A stretch of DNA of 64,000 nt. Source: Dipteronia dyeriana (Eukaryota; Streptophyta; Magnoliopsida; Sapindales; Sapindaceae). The translations under genes were made by a program, and so were the position numbers. The DNA lies in NCBI GenBank assembly GCA_032871835.1, contig CM065299.1:25313074-25377073 (forward strand). The letters are read 5' to 3'. Shown in pieces: positions 46,878-58,019 of this stretch; within the stretch, counting starts at the first letter, position 1; the number at the start of each line of letters is the position of its first letter. Under the pieces are notes generated by a model, which searched no databases, had not been told where the DNA came from, and saw only the letters and a list, made by a program, of their open reading frames with translations.

Positions 46878-48879
46878 TGTTGGAACCCCGTTCATCGGTT
46901 ACGCAGCGAAACTAGGTTTTAAAATTTTATACAGATCATAATCTGTATCTGGGACCAGTGAACTTGGGATCGTAATTATTTTTTTGAAACTAATACATAC
47001 AATATATAAACACAGGAAATTGAAATCGATATAACCAGAAGAAAAAAATCTTACCAACGTTTGGAGGCTCCTTCAATTTACGATATGCTCCTATCTGAAC
47101 CAATTTTACCAACATTTGGAGGCCTCTTCACTTTACGATGTGCTCCTGTTTGAACCACTAGATCTTCCTCGCTATCTCTCGGATTGGTAACTGCGTGTGA
47201 GCGCGCCACGGTCTCAGGAACTTGAATGGAGGATGTAGAGAGAATTGAAGAAACTCTTTCTTCTACGAGAAAATTAACTAGAACAATTCTAGTTATAAAA
47301 ATAATATTCTTCTTATTTTTGTTTCAATGGTGTACGGTGCACAAAAAAAAAACTTTTTTATTTTTCAACTGATACTTCAAGTTACTGTGCATTTTTGTTA
47401 TACAGTCAACGCACCTTTATATATATCCCTTGTTTGTATCCTATTCAAACACTTATATATGTGCACACACCAATTTGCATCCAATACAATTTCTTGTGTT
47501 ATAATTGATATATATCTTTTAATTATCCTTTTCAAATATATCTAATATATTAAAAGTGATATAAGTATTTTAGATTTAAACTTAAATTCAAATACTTAGA
47601 TAAATGATTTAGTAAAATAAAATAATCCTATTGTTTTATCTTCACCTAAATCCATATATCAACTAACACCCTCCAATTAATAGTTAATTAATAATTCATA
47701 ATTATCAATATAATTAAATAATCTAATTATTTAATTAATTTAACTATTAACATTAATTAAATAAATAATCTCATTATTCAATTAATTCCTGAACATATAT
47801 ATTCGTGTCACTTTTGTAACACAATTAATTGGACAATCCAATTAATTAACCGTGACCTTTGCTACCTAAGTCGTTCGGGCTAGCAAAGAGACCTAATGGA
47901 CCTCAATATTTTGAACTTCAATAATCCTCGGAATCATTAGTTAAACTCTTTAATTAATATTCCTTGATTATTAACTCCGGTGTTATTCCACTAAAAACTC
48001 GAAGCTGCACTCTCTCAACTGTAGACGCTTTTACACAGACCGATACAACTCGGTGTCCATTGATATAGCTATTACACATGGTGTGATCCTCCACAATAGT
48101 TCATAATTAGAGTTGGGTCATAATGTCCGTTATACCCCTCTAATTACATATATCCTTTAAGTACCATTGATTCTCTAATGGACAATATATCTTATTTCCT
48201 CACGGAATTAGGAGAGCGCTCATATTGTCAAAGACCTGAATCAACACTTAAAGAAACTACCGCCTACTTCTCATAAGAAGGAATGGATTTCACTAGTGTG
48301 TACAAACCTTCTCAGCCACAAGCCAAACCGCAATCCCAACATACAGAGCATATTGAACAGGAACTGCATCCGACATCACCTATGTTATATCAAAGACCAC
48401 GATCTAACATGGAGGAGTCGATAAGACACTCAGGATTAAGATCACCCATATATAACCATCATTAGTTGATATATATGAATCTTATCGGTAAACGGATCTT
48501 GGTGAGAGATTCATATAGATCATGGCCCAGTTCTATATGATCACATCATACAAGGTGCCTCCATTCTCATATCTCATATGAATGATTCAAGATAGAATCA
48601 TCGTACATTACGGAATGAACCGCAGCTATAGATTAACCACAAATAAAGTACCCATCTTTATTTTCTATCTATGGACTCTTTAGATTGCACGTCTCTTACT
48701 GTATCCATCTGTATATGACACTCACATACACAGTTCGAGATTACATCTGGCAATCCAGGATGTTAATAAATGCATAAGTTTATAAAATAAATAACATAAC
48801 AATAATGAATTAAACTTTTCCTTTTATTTATTTCATAAATCCATTTACAAATTACATTTTTAGGGCATAAACCCCAACA
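46878..48879 (-). repeat. 5' LTR of copia 1 (right copy, 2002 bp)
   Basis: Starts TGTTGGGG and ends TTCCAACA on the minus strand. Partner of 39108-41161. Confidence 0.95.
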
Positions 48880-51299
48880 AAGGATTCCCTTCCAAATCCA
48901 TAATGTCGTCGCTCAAGTATGAACTTTTCAATCGGGTTCGGCTTCTCGAACAAACCCGACGAACCTTTGAACTTGGTCGATGAAGACTTAGATAAAGAAT
49001 CCGGAGGTGTCGCGACTGGTGGGGGCCAAGCTATGGTCACCAGCGCTCTCCCGGAGGAAATTCTTCCATATGACTTAAAGGTCATTCTCGATTCTACAGC
49101 TGACCCGAAGTTGATTAATCAGTGTCACCATCTTTTTTCCTCCCAAGAACTATAATGTTTTTTCCCCTCCTAAAGGCGTGCTCCTGATCCACATCGTAGC
49201 TCTCGAGAATGGGGCCAGACTTCTTCATCACCCTTCCCTCCGATGGGCTCTCAACGCCCTGCAACTGGCTTCTCTCTAATTAATCCCTGGTTTTTAGAGA
49301 CATCTAATTGGCTTCCTTGTGCTATGGAGGGAGCATTATTAGTTAAGCAAGCTAGCTAGGGAGGAGTAAAGGAACTTGCTTACATCTTCCAATTTGGCAA
49401 CTTATCAAGCGGCATAAGAGGCCAGTTCTACGTGAAAGCCAAGAATAAGCTCAAATTCATCGTTCTCAGTACTTCCAAAAAAGACCCCGCCTAGAAGGAA
49501 GAATGGATTTTGGTGGGAGGTGATTGGGGAAGCTCAATTTTCATCAGTGGGCATGAATTTGATATTTCTACTGCTTTCAATGATAAGCCATCGTAGGACA
49601 GAGATTCTCTACCCGTCGAATCTGAGGCGATTCTGAAAGCTATTATCTCTCGTAACTATCTTAACCAGAAGTTTCCCACTGCTGACTCCTTTAATCTCCA
49701 CAAGGTGAATCGGTACCTGTGCATCTCTGCTGCTTCTCATAGTAAGAATATTTTTTTTGAATTAGCTTGCTTCCTTTATAACAGTTATCTTGATTTTGAC
49801 CCCCTCTTTCTCTCTTTTCCTTTTTTTAACAGTTTTTGTTGTTGCCCTAGCTTCCCATGAAGTTCAGCGAGCTCGCACCCCTCCTCTTACCAGACCAATC
49901 CGAGGAACCTCCTTGGCTACCTCAGAGAAATGGGGGCCATCTGCTTCGGCCAGGGTTCCACTTGCTCCTATATCGCCTCCTTCTCAGTCTAGGTTAATGA
50001 GGGTTAATGATGGAGATCTTTACATCTCGGGCTTCTAAGGCACGAAGCAAAGTGACCATCGCCCCTCATGCAGCTGCTATAGCCACCACTGCTTCTACCT
50101 TGGTTGCCCTTCTTATTGCTGCTACCACTTCTACTGCCCCCGTGGTTAGCCTACCTGATGTCCTTGTTCCTCCACCCGTATTCTTGGCACCTCGAGCTCC
50201 AAGAGGTCCTCGAGACTACTATAACAGAGGGTTCTCCTACTCGCTTTCAGCAACAGCCAAGTCCTGTTGGGCAAGATGAGGCCTTGGGGCAGTTTATCAC
50301 ATCTTGTCCAGACGATAGCTTATCCTTGATGGCTTCAATGCTAGTCAATATCCTGATCACCAAGGGATTCGCTCTCTTGGTGGAGGTAACCATCTTCTTC
50401 CATCTTTACTTATGGCTGTTAGTTTGACCATTTTCTGACTTGAACTTTTCAACCTACATGCTTTCAAATTCAACGTGGCCATGGGCCACCAAGTGGCCTC
50501 TCTTCGTGACCATGCTACAAAAGCTAAAGTCAAAGCTAAGAGACCCATAAGATTGCTTGCTCAAGCCCATGCTTTCATGCAAGAGATGACTGCCAGTCAG
50601 AAGGTAATGGAGAAAGAGTTGGCCGAGCTTCAGTCCGATCATGAAAGGCTGAAGCAGTCCTTTTATCAGGAAAGCCTTCATTCCACCCGTCGGGCCGTGC
50701 AAAGAGATTCCTGAAAGGCGGAGGCCAAGATACTGGACAAAATCAGAACTTGAATGCTCATGTGGCCAAGCTGCAAGCTGAGGTGGAGGCTTCATTCTGG
50801 AATGGGTACTTCTATGTCTCCTATCAGGTTGTCGAAGCGTTGCCTATTCCCTTTGACCTCTCTGTCATCGATGGCTGGAATAGGGATGAGATCATGGCCA
50901 AGGTCGAAACGATGTCCCTCCTTACTGGTAATGAAGCTGGTACCTAGGCGCTACTGAAGCAGGTAAACGAGTAATTTAAGCAGATCTTCCCCTTCCCCCT
51001 CCAGTTCTTCCAAGCTCAGGACCAGGGGAGTCTTCTGGCAGGGTCCAGCTTGAGGGAGATTCCCTTACGGTCACGGAGGTGAGAAAAGGGATACTTAGGA
51101 TTCAGGAGAGAGCCGGAGAGAGCCTTGAGGAGCTCGCTGGAGCAGAGTCAGGAGATGAACAGAAGTAGACAGAGGCAACTGCTACCTCTCAGGATGCGAT
51201 TATTCCCTCCTGAGGTTATGACTGTAGTCAATGAGTCTTGGAGGTGGACCAGGCCGGACAGCAAGCAGACGAGGAGTCTCCGGAAGAAGGGGTAGCAAC

Positions 51300-51437
51300 C
51301 TCTTGTTCCGTCATATCCCTACCATACCAAACACATAAGACTACAATTCACATTTCTGTCCCAGACATTTCAAACACAATAGGAAACAATTGTCTCGTCC
51401 CGACCTGTCATATTTTGTCCTGTCCCCGTACCAAACG
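51300..51437. mobile_element. end fragment of a small inverted-repeat element
   Basis: The right boundary ends 'CCAAACGCATCC' preceded by a 'GTCTCGTCCCGACCTGTC' stretch. The reverse complement, GGATGCGTTTGG, matches both ends of the element at 55634-56434. The left end is missing. It terminates the gypsy-like remnant. Confidence 0.45.
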
Positions 51438-54063
51438 CATCCTATATAATTCTTTTTTTTCCCCTGATATTTGTATTTGGTTTATAAATCTAGTTATAGC
51501 TTGGGTTAGTTCGAGTCCTTGCTATATCATATCTCAATTTGCACTCTCACCCCACATCATTTATTTATTAACTAGTTTCTTTGTTTTAACATTGAATTGA
51601 GTGCATTTAAAAAAAAAACAAAAAAAAAAAACAAAAACATTGAATTGTGTTCACTCATTTCTTTGAAAATTATGGTTTTTTCGGCAAAAATGTTATCCAT
51701 ATTTACTAGTAATCATATGAACTAATTAAAAAAGATGAATAATTTTGTAAATTAAAAAGACACCGGTATTAATTAGTTAATCATATTAACTATATTTTTT
51801 TGAAATATCATATTAACTAATTAAAAAAAATAGAAAAATGAATAGGTTGGTGAGTTCAAAAGAGATTTCTATTAATTAATAATCATATTAACTTGGTAAG
51901 TTCAAAAGAAGTTATTATTAATTGATTAATTAATTAATAGAAAAGATAAACATGTTTATGAATTCAAAAAACATATTTATTAACTAATTTTCTTGGCTAC
52001 CGAAAACACCAAATCATTAGGTTCATATCCGAGACAAATGAGGCATTCCATATATTTGAATAAAGAGGTTAATAGGTGAGAACAAAGGTTGTAGTTTTTG
52101 CAATATAATTCATGATGAGGTTTATCATTGGATCTTCTAAATATATCATCTCAAAATGGGGTTTGTGTGACGAAATAATGATGGTTTAGTGGTATATATA
52201 TTACACTTACACTACGAGATTATGGATTCAAGTCCTCCATTTCCTTAAAAAATCCCCGAATTATGTAATGCTTAAAAAAAAAAAGGATTCATCCTAAAAA
52301 TTCAATTATTGTCTTTCCCTACGAACCATTTTCGTGAGGAAAGGCCGAAATTTGTATGGAAAGATATTACACGACGATTTATTTATTTATTTAGCCGATG
52401 AACTAATAGTATAACCTTTACTGTTTGACTACAACTCTTGATTTATTAACAATTGTACAATATTTATATATAACCTGTATGAATTGTTAGAAGTTTTTTT
52501 TTTTAATTTGTTATATAAATTTGTTTCTTCCACTTTTACAAAATCAGACAGTCACAGTAATTGGAAATGAAATGCCACAATTCGGACTGAAAAAAGTTGA
52601 TATAAGAAACACTTGAAGAAATAAGAGATTAAGAATAAAAAAAAAATGTTAAAACATAAATTCAATGACAATTGCTTTAAATGTTACAATGCCCGCTAAG
52701 TACTAGAAACTAGTTTAATTGTATTTTTGTAACTAAACTCATTCATTAATAAACTTTTATTGTTATTTAAAAGTTTTTTTTTCCATAAATTTTGGATTAC
52801 ATTAAAAATAATTAAAAAAAGCCATGCAATAATCTCAACTCTTCTTCAAAGATGTCCAACTCAAACAAACAACCAATTCCTTTTATAATAGCCAATTCTA
52901 AACACAAAATCTCAAACCCAATCAAGCAACAACACAATCGAAGCAAACCCATGCCATCAAAAAATACAATAATAATAACAACATATATATGATAACAAGA
53001 ATAAGTGAGAGAGAGAGAGGAGTGCATGGGAAGAGACAGACAGAAAGAGAGAGAACAATGTGGCTTATTGCTATTAATGGCATATGAGAATAAATTATGA
53101 AGAAAATCGACTGCATCTTAAAATTTTCAACCATATTGATTTTTAGATTTAATTTTATTCTGATTCACCATGAATTTTTCAATTATATAAAAGACAATTT
53201 AGAGAAACTTATGTGTAGTAAGTTTGAGAATGCAAATATGCAATATTCGTGTGGAGAAACTTATGTGTAGTAACAACGTCTTTTTTTATTGGTTGCTTTG
53301 GACTTGCCTCCTTACTATTTTATTTTTTCTTTATTGTCATTTTCGGTTTCAATTTAATTTATTATTAAATTAATTTCAATTTAATCCAGCTTGTGTGGGG
53401 ATGTCCTTGCTTGTAGAAATTTTGGGCATAGTACGGGTTTATGGCTCATACCCTCCTGGAGATGCTATCCAATTCATGGATTTTATGGTTTTGAGCAAGA
53501 GCCCATTGATCGGAATGAAATAGAGCTTCTTTGTGTTGTTTTTTGGCGTTTGTAGTATATATAAGAAATTGTTTGCGGGGACGTAAGGCCGATTTTTTAT
53601 GTTGATAAATAAATTGAGCCCAGTTTTGATAAAATAAGTAAATGAAAAAAAGATGTTTTCTAGACGAGGCACGACATATTCAATTAATCTGACAAGTTTG
53701 TTACAAGTATTATTTCGTTTGGATAAAATGTAAATGCAATGGGTATTTTTATAAAACTCAATGCACATTTATATTTGTTTTACTTTTTTTAAAATAAGAT
53801 TTATTAAAAAAAATAAAAAATTCAAGTTTGGCTAGGGTGGGCTTGATCTAGCCCATGCATAGGTATGTCTATGGTTGTTTGGTTTTTTGTCAAGGTTATG
53901 GTGTCTCATCGGAGGTGGTGAGCTGGGCAACTGCATTTTTTTTTTAGGAGTTCCAGAAGGCTCAAGTCAAGACGTGCATGGGGTGTCAAAAGAGAGGGGT
54001 GTTGGAGGTAGTTAAACAAAGACCTTAAAATTCTGGTGTTTTAAAGATTAATATTGATATGGC
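51438..54063. other. spacer without recognised gene
   Basis: AT-rich with frequent ATTAATTA runs, one probable SINE (listed), and a duplicated phrase 'GAGAAACTTATGTGTAGTAA' at 53201 and 53256. At 53400-53770 the base composition is higher and a minus-strand frame of 109 codons is open, but I recognise no domain. Confidence 0.55.
52165..52284 (+). mobile_element. probable tRNA-derived SINE
   Basis: An A-box-like 'TGGTTTAGTGGT' (52183-52193) lies about 30 bp before a good B box, GGATTCAAGTCC (52224-52235). A short tail region ending in an A run (52273-52284) follows. Spacing and motifs fit an RNA polymerase III promoter. The tRNA fold is not complete, so a SINE is more likely than a tRNA gene. 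No clear target duplication was found. Confidence 0.5.
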
Positions 54064-54499
54064 CAGTGGTGGCAAAACGGGCCGGCCTGACCCGTTAGGC
54101 CCGTTGGCTTAATAGGCCGGGCCAAGCCCCACCTGTTAGGGAGACAGGTCGGGCCGGGCCAGGCCGGCCTGTTTGACGAAAGGGTAGGCCCGGCCCAGCC
54201 CGCACCGACGGCATGTTTCAAGGTGGGTCGGGCCGGGCTCTGACAGGCCGGCCAGTTAAAACCTTAACGGGCTTCATTTTTTTTTAATATATATATTTTT
54301 TAACGTTTTATTTATACAATATTATTTTTTATTCATTGTAATAATTTTGTGTAATTATTAATGTAATAATTTTAATATTAAATACATTTTTCATTTCATA
54401 CAACAGTTAATTAGTTTTCAATGAATAATATTTTTATAATTTTTTATTAAATTTGTGGTGAAAAATATAAATTACAAATTATGATTGCCTCTTTAAAAA

Positions 54500-54540
54500 C
54501 CTTACCAAGAAAAATCTAATGAGATAAAAACTTGGTAAGG
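54500..54540 (-). other. 3'-UTR stem-loop of hAT 2, shared with hAT 1
   Basis: CCTTACCAAG (54500-54509) and CTTGGTAAGG (54531-54540) form a perfect 10-bp stem with a 21-nt loop, 50 nt past the transposase stop. The loop is nearly the same sequence as in hAT 1. Confidence 0.75.
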
Positions 54541-54589
54541 GAAAAAGAGTACAATCGAAAAATAAATAAATTAAGTATTTACAATTACA

Positions 54590-55633
54590 TCAGTTCGCCA
54601 GTTGGTTGCTACTGGAACTCTCATCGATGGTCAAGCTGAAGAAGTCATCCATGAGTTCGTCGTTGACCAGTTGATGTTGTCGTCTTATTCTTGCATTTTC
54701 CTAATCCTTAAGGCATGTTAAAGCTTCCACCACATCAGGAGCCAATGGACATCTTCTATCTTCTATCTTCTATTATTCGTTCGGCGGTGCTGAACACTTG
54801 CTCCGATGAAACTGTTGAAACTGGGATAGCTAGGACGTCACATGCTAATCTGGATAGAATGGGTAAGTTGTTTCTCTTGTTCTGCCATAATTTCAGAAGA
54901 TCGTTAATTGTGAAATCAACGCTGTTCGTTATGGAATACTCCGTACTCAGATATTTGTTGAGCTCCACGTGTTGACTTTTACTCGAACTTCTTAAAGCGC
55001 GAGAAGTTGTGATCTTGTTCAAGAAAATCCTCATGAGCTTCGATTGTTGTTGAGATTGTTGCTGAGGAGGTGTCGGTCCCGTTGTGTCGTCGTTGTGCCT
55101 GTACATGTTCTCATAAATAGAAAAAACCTCAAAAATTTGGGATTTCAGTGTACCAAGATGTTCAGCAACATCCGTTTCACTTAATCCTAGAGCTTCACCC
55201 AAAGCAGTGGAAAAAACTTTTAATGCTTTAAATCTAAACCTAATATCTACAACAATACCAAAGGCATATAAAAGAGGAATTTCCCCCTGATATTTTATGT
55301 ATTTTTCTTGCATAGCAACAACAGCGGGAACTACCAATTCTATTTCCCTATATTGTTTAAGTAAATCAGCTATGTCATAAAGTTTATGAAGTGTAAGAGG
55401 AGATGTGGGGTAATAAACCCCGGAAAGTTCTACGGTAGCATAATAAAAAACAGTTAAAAATTCAACAAAAACCTTGGCCACATACCAATCACCTTCCGTG
55501 AGTTTTTCATGTTGGGTGTTATTGACAGTGTTCAAGTTATAAAAACTAGTAATTTCTAAACCATATGGTAAAGCAGATTTCAACATTAAATATGTTAAGT
55601 TCCACCTTACCGGCATATATGTTTGGAACTTAC
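54590..55633 (-). pseudogene. hAT transposase C-terminal half, broken
   Basis: The retained part starts at 'KFQTYMPVRWNLTYLMLKS' (55630), directly at the junction with the inserted element. It continues with 'YYPTSPLTLHKLYDIADLL' and the dimerisation motif 'IPVSTVSSEQVFSTAERI' at about 54775-54835. A 7-bp slippage (three AGATAGA-type units near 54757-54777) throws the frame off right after 'RIIEDRR'. Past it the reading resumes in another frame, with one TAG, to the end 'SSSNQLAN' and TGA at 54590-54592. The catalytic Asp regions are missing. It is clearly related to the transposase of hAT 1 but diverged in sequence. Confidence 0.85.
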
Positions 55634-56434
55634 GGGTGCGTTTGCTGCGCGGGACATGATTGGATTATTTGTAAGAGATGATATTGGATTAGATCGGATT
55701 GGATAGGATTGGATTAATTATAGTGTTTCTCGTGTTTGGTGGTATATGAGATTGAACTAAAAATAATTCAATCCATTGTTTGGTATGTTTTGGGATTGGA
55801 TAAAAAAGTGTAAATATTAAAGTAAAAAATAAATAAAACAAAAAACAAAAAATGCCTTCTCTCTCCTCTGGTCCACCCATCTCTCTCTACTTTCTCTTCT
55901 CCGATACCTGAAAAAAAAATTGGATTTCTCATTCTCTCTTCCCTTCTTTTTCTCTCGTTCCTCTGTTTCCATGGTAGTGGAAAAAAAATATCTTCCAATT
56001 TCTTCTCTTCCCATCTTTTTCTCTTTTTTGTCTGTTAAAATATTTGAACTCTTCAACATCTCTCCTCCATCTCTTTCTTTCCTCTCTGCTACCTTGGAAA
56101 AATATTTGATTCTTACTTTCTCTGTCCTCCTTATCTTTTTTTCTCTCATTTCTCTGTTACAACAGACATTGGATTTTTTTTGTGTGGTGGTAGCAATATT
56201 TTCTTCATCTTAGATCTGAACTCTTCCATTTGTTCTTATGGTGTAGCGACGACGACCGGCACAATTGAAAGAGTTGAATCCGAGATAAAAATTATCCCAA
56301 TGCTTTGAAGAAGATTATTTTATCCTGTTAGAACGGGATAAAATTGAAAATGGGAAAAAAAATAATCCTGTGCATTGGACTCACCAAACATGGTATTGGA
56401 CTATCCAGTCCTGTCCGATGTAACAAACGCATCC
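55634..56434. mobile_element. terminal-inverted-repeat element (0.8 kb), non-autonomous
   Basis: The left end GGGTGCGTTTGCT and the reverse complement of the right end, GGATGCGTTTGTT, are inverted repeats. Further in, 'GATTGGAT' runs on the left match 'ATTGGACTATCCAGTC' on the right only loosely. The interior is a CT-rich region (55840-56170) with no transposase. I could not establish a target duplication, so the superfamily (PIF/Harbinger or hAT-like) is open. It cut hAT 2. Confidence 0.5.
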
Positions 56435-56800
56435 TGAGAGTGTTAGGACTGAGATTGTCATTCGCAACCATACTGGTCAAGGGCGGAATAGTGATGGCCC
56501 TTACTGGCTTTTGTTTTTAAAAAAATGTTTAGTTATTGATATTATTACAATAAAGCCCACGATTAATTTGTACTCACTAATAAGTTAACTGTATTGTTTT
56601 TTTTTAACTATATATATTTTATTTCCCCAAGTACTCATTCTGTGAACGAGTACTATGTGTCCCTCTTATAGTCTTATCAACAAACTTAAAAAAAAAAAAA
56701 TTAACTCACAAAATCACAAACCGGTGAAAATGTGAAACCACAATCCATATTACCCTGTGACCACCGCTTCTGAAAACAATCTTTTTTTGTTTCTTCTTTT

Positions 56801-56869
<69 letters not shown>

Positions 56870-57764
56870 CTTAGTCACATTTAAATACATATTTGGAGAT
56901 AATCATAGATGTATTTTTTGCGTGAAAAATGAAAGAGTTAGAGATATAATGGAAAATTATGCCTTTTAAAAATCTTATTATCATCTTTTTAGTTAATAAA
57001 TTCTTATTCAATGTTATAATTATTTTGAATGTGTTAATATTTATTAGATATATTTGTTCATTGTCTAAGCAGTGTTATATATTGTTATTATTATTTGTGC
57101 CTATGTTTAAGTTTGAATTTGGGTTCTAAATTTGTTACCTTACACTATATACAGGTTTTTGCAAACAATTGATATCATCAATGAAATGATATTTTTTGTT
57201 GTTACAGTACTTCTCAAGTCAAAGACAAATATATTCTCATGACATATATCTAAATATGTACGTTTTTAATCTTTTTCTTTTAGTCTATGTACAAGAAATT
57301 GCTATTAGATTCTCTATGTCATCATTATGCATACCGTATAAAATTCGTAAGATAATTTGGCTTAGTTTTCTGTTAATTTAGTTAAGGATCTTGTCTGGTT
57401 AAAGAGTTTTCCTTCTTGTATTGATTGACTTCTATTGGTATATGGTCATCTTTCTTGTTTGATGTAGTTTTGGTTTGCTTTAATGAAGTTTTTAGTTTTT
57501 TTTTTTAAGTAATTTTACCAGGATCATCTTCGATCAATTTCAAAAATTTCAAAATGGAGAATAGATAGGCTCTAATCCATCACTATTTCATATAACACAA
57601 TATATAAAAAAATCGAGACACATTTTTTATCTTCAATTTTGGACATTATTATTCCAATTTTATATATTCAAACTTTATCTTTGTATAAATTCCTCACAAA
57701 ACTAAATTTGGTATGTCTTTTATAAAATTTTAATCATACTAGTAAGGTTTTCAAAAAAAAAAAT
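56435..57764. other. spacer without recognised gene
   Basis: AT-rich. Apart from the (AC)n(AT)n microsatellite at 56803-56868, only short frames up to 61-70 aa without domains are present. Confidence 0.6.
56803..56868. repeat. compound (AC)n(AT)n microsatellite
   Basis: About 24 AC units followed by about 9 AT units. Confidence 0.95.
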
Positions 57765-57943
57765 CTGAGAAAGTGTATAGAAAATGGTAACAGCTCAACT
57801 ACCCAAGTACTGAGATTGTCAATGTATTTATAAGAGATATTGTACAGGTGTAGTTAACAATTTGTACAAGAAATATTCAAAGTAGTTGTTTTACGGTTGG
57901 AGTTGGTAACTGATTAAGTTACAGGTCATTAATAGTTCTGACA
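57765..57943 (-). repeat. 3' LTR of copia 2 (179 bp)
   Basis: On the minus strand it starts TGTCAGAACT just after a purine tract (GAGGGGGGAA at 57944-57953) and ends CTTTCTCA. A TATAAATA box lies at 57825-57832. The short LTR fits Ale/Retrofit-type copia elements. The 5' LTR is missing. Confidence 0.7.
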
Positions 57944-58019
57944 TTCCCCCCTCGAACGCGAGGGTGATGGAGTCATACCAAGTTTGCCCTGAGTTCTTGA
58001 AATATGTTAGTAGAAATGA

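Larger units (their letters stand above)
39108..48879 (-). mobile_element. Ty1/copia retrotransposon 1 (9.8 kb, both LTRs)
   Basis: LTRs at 39108-41161 and 46878-48879 both run TGTTGG...CCAACA. On the minus strand the order is 5' LTR (right), primer site, leader, gag, protease, integrase, reverse transcriptase, RNase H, polypurine tract, 3' LTR (left), which is the copia order. The flanks are GAGGA (39103-39107) and AAGGA (48880-48884), a 5-bp target duplication with one mismatch. The last 100 bp of the two LTRs differ at about 4 positions by eye, so the insertion is not very old. The coding region is broken in many places. Confidence 0.95.
37405..51240 (-). mobile_element. gypsy-like (Tat-like) remnant interrupted by copia 1
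   Basis: It consists of an LTR (37405-37996), a polypurine tract (37997-38010), about 900 bp of non-coding sequence, and an antisense Transposase_28-like ORF (from 39004). The ORF is split by the copia insertion at 39108-48879 and resumes to about 51240. The arrangement mirrors the remnant at 1-2644 on the other strand. No gag-pol is present, so everything beyond the extra ORF has been lost. Confidence 0.55.
39004..51240 (+). pseudogene. antisense extra ORF (Transposase_28-like) split by copia 1
   Basis: The first part (39004-39107) begins 'MSNFRRDTVDLMVEGG', hits TGA at 39085-39087 and is cut by the copia LTR. After the element it resumes at 48880. 'MNFSIGFGFSNKPDEP' at 48919 and 'VLLIHIVALENGARLLHHPS' at about 49175-49235 precede the 'LIGFLVLW' block typical of this domain family. 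'WILVGGDWGSSIF' follows at about 49505-49545. Intron-like breaks fall near 49740 and 50390. A C-terminal coiled-coil-like region (about 50475-50715) reads 'QKVMEKELAELQSDHERLKQ'. Several stops and frameshifts separate these pieces. Function is unknown; the family is found only in large plant retroelements as far as I know. Confidence 0.5.
54064..55633 (-). mobile_element. hAT transposon 2, truncated
   Basis: The left end CAGTGGTGGCAAAACGGG at 54064 is a typical hAT terminus, followed by a GC-rich subterminal block (GGGCCGG repeats to about 54270). The right part is cut at 55633 by another element. No right terminus was found, so the N-terminal half of the transposase and the second end are lost. 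Confidence 0.8.

Noticed and set aside
50454..50795. Minus-strand 113-aa frame at 50.5 kb
   Set aside because: Shadow of the plus-strand coiled-coil part of the extra ORF.
52165..52284. Functional tRNA gene
   Set aside because: The A and B boxes are present, but the stretch lacks a convincing acceptor stem and anticodon arm; a SINE fits better.
53439..53768. 109-aa minus-strand frame that looked like an organelle-derived insert
   Set aside because: Composition differs from the neighbours, but I could not match it to any plastid or mitochondrial gene, so I make no call.
55768..56213. Lys/Glu-rich minus frames and Phe/Ser-rich plus frame
   Set aside because: Low-complexity CT-rich interior of the 55634-56434 element; no domain.
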